Below are positions 4,223 to 5,765 of a stretch of 5,765 nt of DNA, in pieces. Each line of letters begins with the position of its first letter. The stretch's first letter is position 1. The DNA is from a bacterium. GTDB lineage: Bacteria > Patescibacteriota > Minisyncoccia > Minisyncoccales > PEYH01. Under the pieces are notes generated by a model, which saw only the letters and a list, made by a program, of their open reading frames with translations, ran no database searches and was not told the origin of the DNA. The DNA is taken from NCBI GenBank assembly GCA_021158195.1, contig JAGGVA010000013.1, positions 1-5,765 on the forward strand. The letters are read 5' to 3'. A program made the position numbers and the translations under genes.

Positions 4223-5765
4223 ACTCCACTGTAACCGACTTTGCCAAATTCCTTGGCTTGTCTGGGTCAAGGCCCTTTAAAACAGCAATATAATAAGCAA
4301 AAAGTTGCAGAGGAATTACTGATAATATTGGTGTTAACATTTCTAAAGTTTTAGGAATATATATTACATCGTCTGCTAACTGCTCTATTTCTTCATTCCC
4401 TTCTGTTGTTATAGCCAAAACCTTTCCTTTTCTTGCCTTTATCTCCTGAATGTTTGATACCATCTTTTCATAAACACTATCTTTGGGAGCAATAACCACA
4501 GAGGGAAAATTCTCGTCTATCATTGCTATTGGGCCATGTTTCATTTCTCCTGCCGGATAACCTTCGGCATGAATATAAGAAATCTCTTTAAGTTTAAGAG
4601 CCCCTTCTAAAGCAATAGGATAATTATACTTTCTGCCCAAAAACAGAAAATTATTATATTGAAAATATTTCTCAGCCAATTTTTTAATTTTCTCTTTTTG
4701 CGCCAAAACTTTCTCTGTCAAATTAGAGATCTTTGTAAGTTCATCTAAAATTCTTTTACCCATAACCAGAGACATCTCTCTTTCTCTACCTAAAAATACT
4801 GTCAAAAGAGCCAAAACAGTTAGTTGAGAGACAAAAGATTTTGTTGCTGCTACTCCGATTTCAGGGCCGGCATGGTTATAAACTCCGGCATCAACCTCTC
4901 TTGCAATACTTGATCCCACCACATTAATTATTCCCAAAGTTAAAATCCCTTTTCTCTTGGCTTCTTTTATGGCAAAAAGCGTATCTGCGGTCTCTCCGGA
5001 CTGAGAAATAGCCAAAATTGCGTCTTTCTCTCCTAGAACTGGTTTTTTGTATCGAAATTCTGAGGCATTTTCTATTTCAACCGGAATCTGAGCATATTCT
5101 TCAATCATATATTCGCCGATTTTCCCTGCCAAAAGGGCTGTTCCCATTCCAACAATCACCAACCTATTTATTTCCTTTAGTTTATCTGCTATATTCTCTA
5201 TTCCTCCTAACTTTGCCAAACCTTCTTCAATAACTATTCTTCCTCGAATTGCGTTTTTAATAACCTCTGGCTCTTCCATTATTTCTTTCAACATAAAATG
5301 GGGATAACCCCCTTTTTCTGCTTGCTGAACATTCCATTTCAAGTAATGAGAAGTTTTGCTAACTGCTTGATGATCTAAATTAAAAATTCTGAAATCATTA
5401 GGAGTAATAACTCCCATCTCGCCGTCATCTAAATAAATGACTCTTCTTGTATATCCTAAAATTGCTGGAGCATCAGAGGCAACAAAATTTTCTTTGTCTC
5501 CCAAGCCAACAATTAAAGGGCTTGATTGTCTTGCGAAAACAATTTTTTCAGGATCTTTTGAAGAAATAACCGCAATTGCGTAAGCGCCAACTATTTCTCT
5601 TAAAGCCAGTCTAACCGCCTCCTCCAAGTTTCCTTGAAAATATTTTTCAATTAAATGAGGTAAAACTTCTGTATCTGTTTCTGAGATAAACTTATGTCCC
5701 TCTTTTTGAAGTCTTTCTCTTAACTCCAAATAATTTTCAATAATTCCGTTATGAACAACAAAAAT
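4221..5765 (-). CDS. glmS: Glutamine-fructose-6-phosphate aminotransferase (isomerizing), N-terminus cut by window edge
   Basis: GlmS converts fructose-6-phosphate and glutamine to glucosamine-6-phosphate, the entry to UDP-GlcNAc synthesis. The frame is open to the right edge and gives 514 residues; by alignment to E. coli GlmS (608 residues) about 92 N-terminal residues, including the catalytic Cys1, lie outside. Visible glutaminase parts are VVHNGIIENY at 3-12 and ETDTEV at 29-34. The two SIS isomerase domains follow: GMGTA at 206-210, SEFRYKKP, SQSGETADTL at 254-263, GVAATKSF, then ALEGALKLKEISYIHAEGY with the catalytic Glu at 394, KHGP with His at 410, and the C-terminal PRNLAKSVTVE whose Lys at 509 matches K603. 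The Cys of the common ACGT motif is Met here (207), a non-catalytic site. A TTG at 5729 is an internal Leu codon, not the start. The downstream end converges with glyA. Confidence 0.97.
   Translation of the reverse strand: MFVVHNGIIENYLELRERLQKEGHKFISETDTEVLPHLIEKYFQGNLEEAVRLALREIVGAYAIAVISSKDPEKIVFARQSSPLIVGLGDKENFVASDAPAILGYTRRVIYLDDGEMGVITPNDFRIFNLDHQAVSKTSHYLKWNVQQAEKGGYPHFMLKEIMEEPEVIKNAIRGRIVIEEGLAKLGGIENIADKLKEINRLVIVGMGTALLAGKIGEYMIEEYAQIPVEIENASEFRYKKPVLGEKDAILAISQSGETADTLFAIKEAKRKGILTLGIINVVGSSIAREVDAGVYNHAGPEIGVAATKSFVSQLTVLALLTVFLGREREMSLVMGKRILDELTKISNLTEKVLAQKEKIKKLAEKYFQYNNFLFLGRKYNYPIALEGALKLKEISYIHAEGYPAGEMKHGPIAMIDENFPSVVIAPKDSVYEKMVSNIQEIKARKGKVLAITTEGNEEIEQLADDVIYIPKTLEMLTPILSVIPLQLFAYYIAVLKGLDPDKPRNLAKSVTVE

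Noticed and set aside
4181..4224. A longer hairpin pairing GTAAAAAA (4181-4188) with TTTTTTAC (4217-4224)
   Set aside because: The stem is almost all A-T with a 28-base loop inside coding sequence, so it is unlikely to be a real terminator.
5018..5233. A 71-codon plus-strand open frame rich in Leu and Phe
   Set aside because: It is antisense to the first SIS domain of glmS; the hydrophobic look comes from reading AT-rich coding sequence backwards.

Overview
This is an AT-rich, gene-dense bacterial window with no mobile element, CRISPR array or RNA gene that I can recognise. It holds five protein genes, two of them cut by the window edges, and nearly all of it is coding. The compact layout, the archaeal/CPR-style short GlmU-like enzyme, a variant glycine/serine hydroxymethyltransferase and the lack of clear Shine-Dalgarno sites suggest a candidate phyla radiation (Patescibacteria) genome. 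That placement is an inference from general resemblance. TAA and TAG are the visible stops and the standard code gives clean proteins.

Layout from left to right. On the minus strand, read from right to left, a three-gene run begins at 2877: a GlmU-like sugar-phosphate nucleotidyltransferase/acetyltransferase (2877-1696), a 12-helix MFS-type membrane protein (1656-475), and a PAP2-family phosphatase resembling undecaprenyl-diphosphatase BcrC (474 to beyond the left edge). The second gap is zero: the MFS stop codon is followed directly, in the same frame, by the PAP2 ATG. The 39-bp first gap is almost entirely a five-copy heptamer repeat, and a 9-bp inverted repeat flanks it. From a 102-bp divergent intergenic region, glyA (2980-4209) runs on the plus strand. 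It converges, with 11 bp between stop codons, on a minus-strand glmS (4221 to beyond the right edge).

How the genes fit together. GlmS makes glucosamine-6-phosphate, and the GlmU-like enzyme probably acetylates and uridylylates the 1-phosphate to give UDP-GlcNAc. A BcrC-like phosphatase would recycle the undecaprenyl carrier used to build peptidoglycan or other surface glycans. The intermediate mutase (GlmM) is not in the window. The MFS protein's substrate is unknown. GlyA supplies one-carbon units and glycine and sits between the wall genes in the opposite orientation.

I found no evidence of a new multi-gene system. The most interesting signals are small: the heptamer array with its flanking inverted repeat, which could hide the MFS start codon in mRNA; the in-frame stop/start junction of MFS and PAP2; and a palindrome overlapping the likely glyA promoter.
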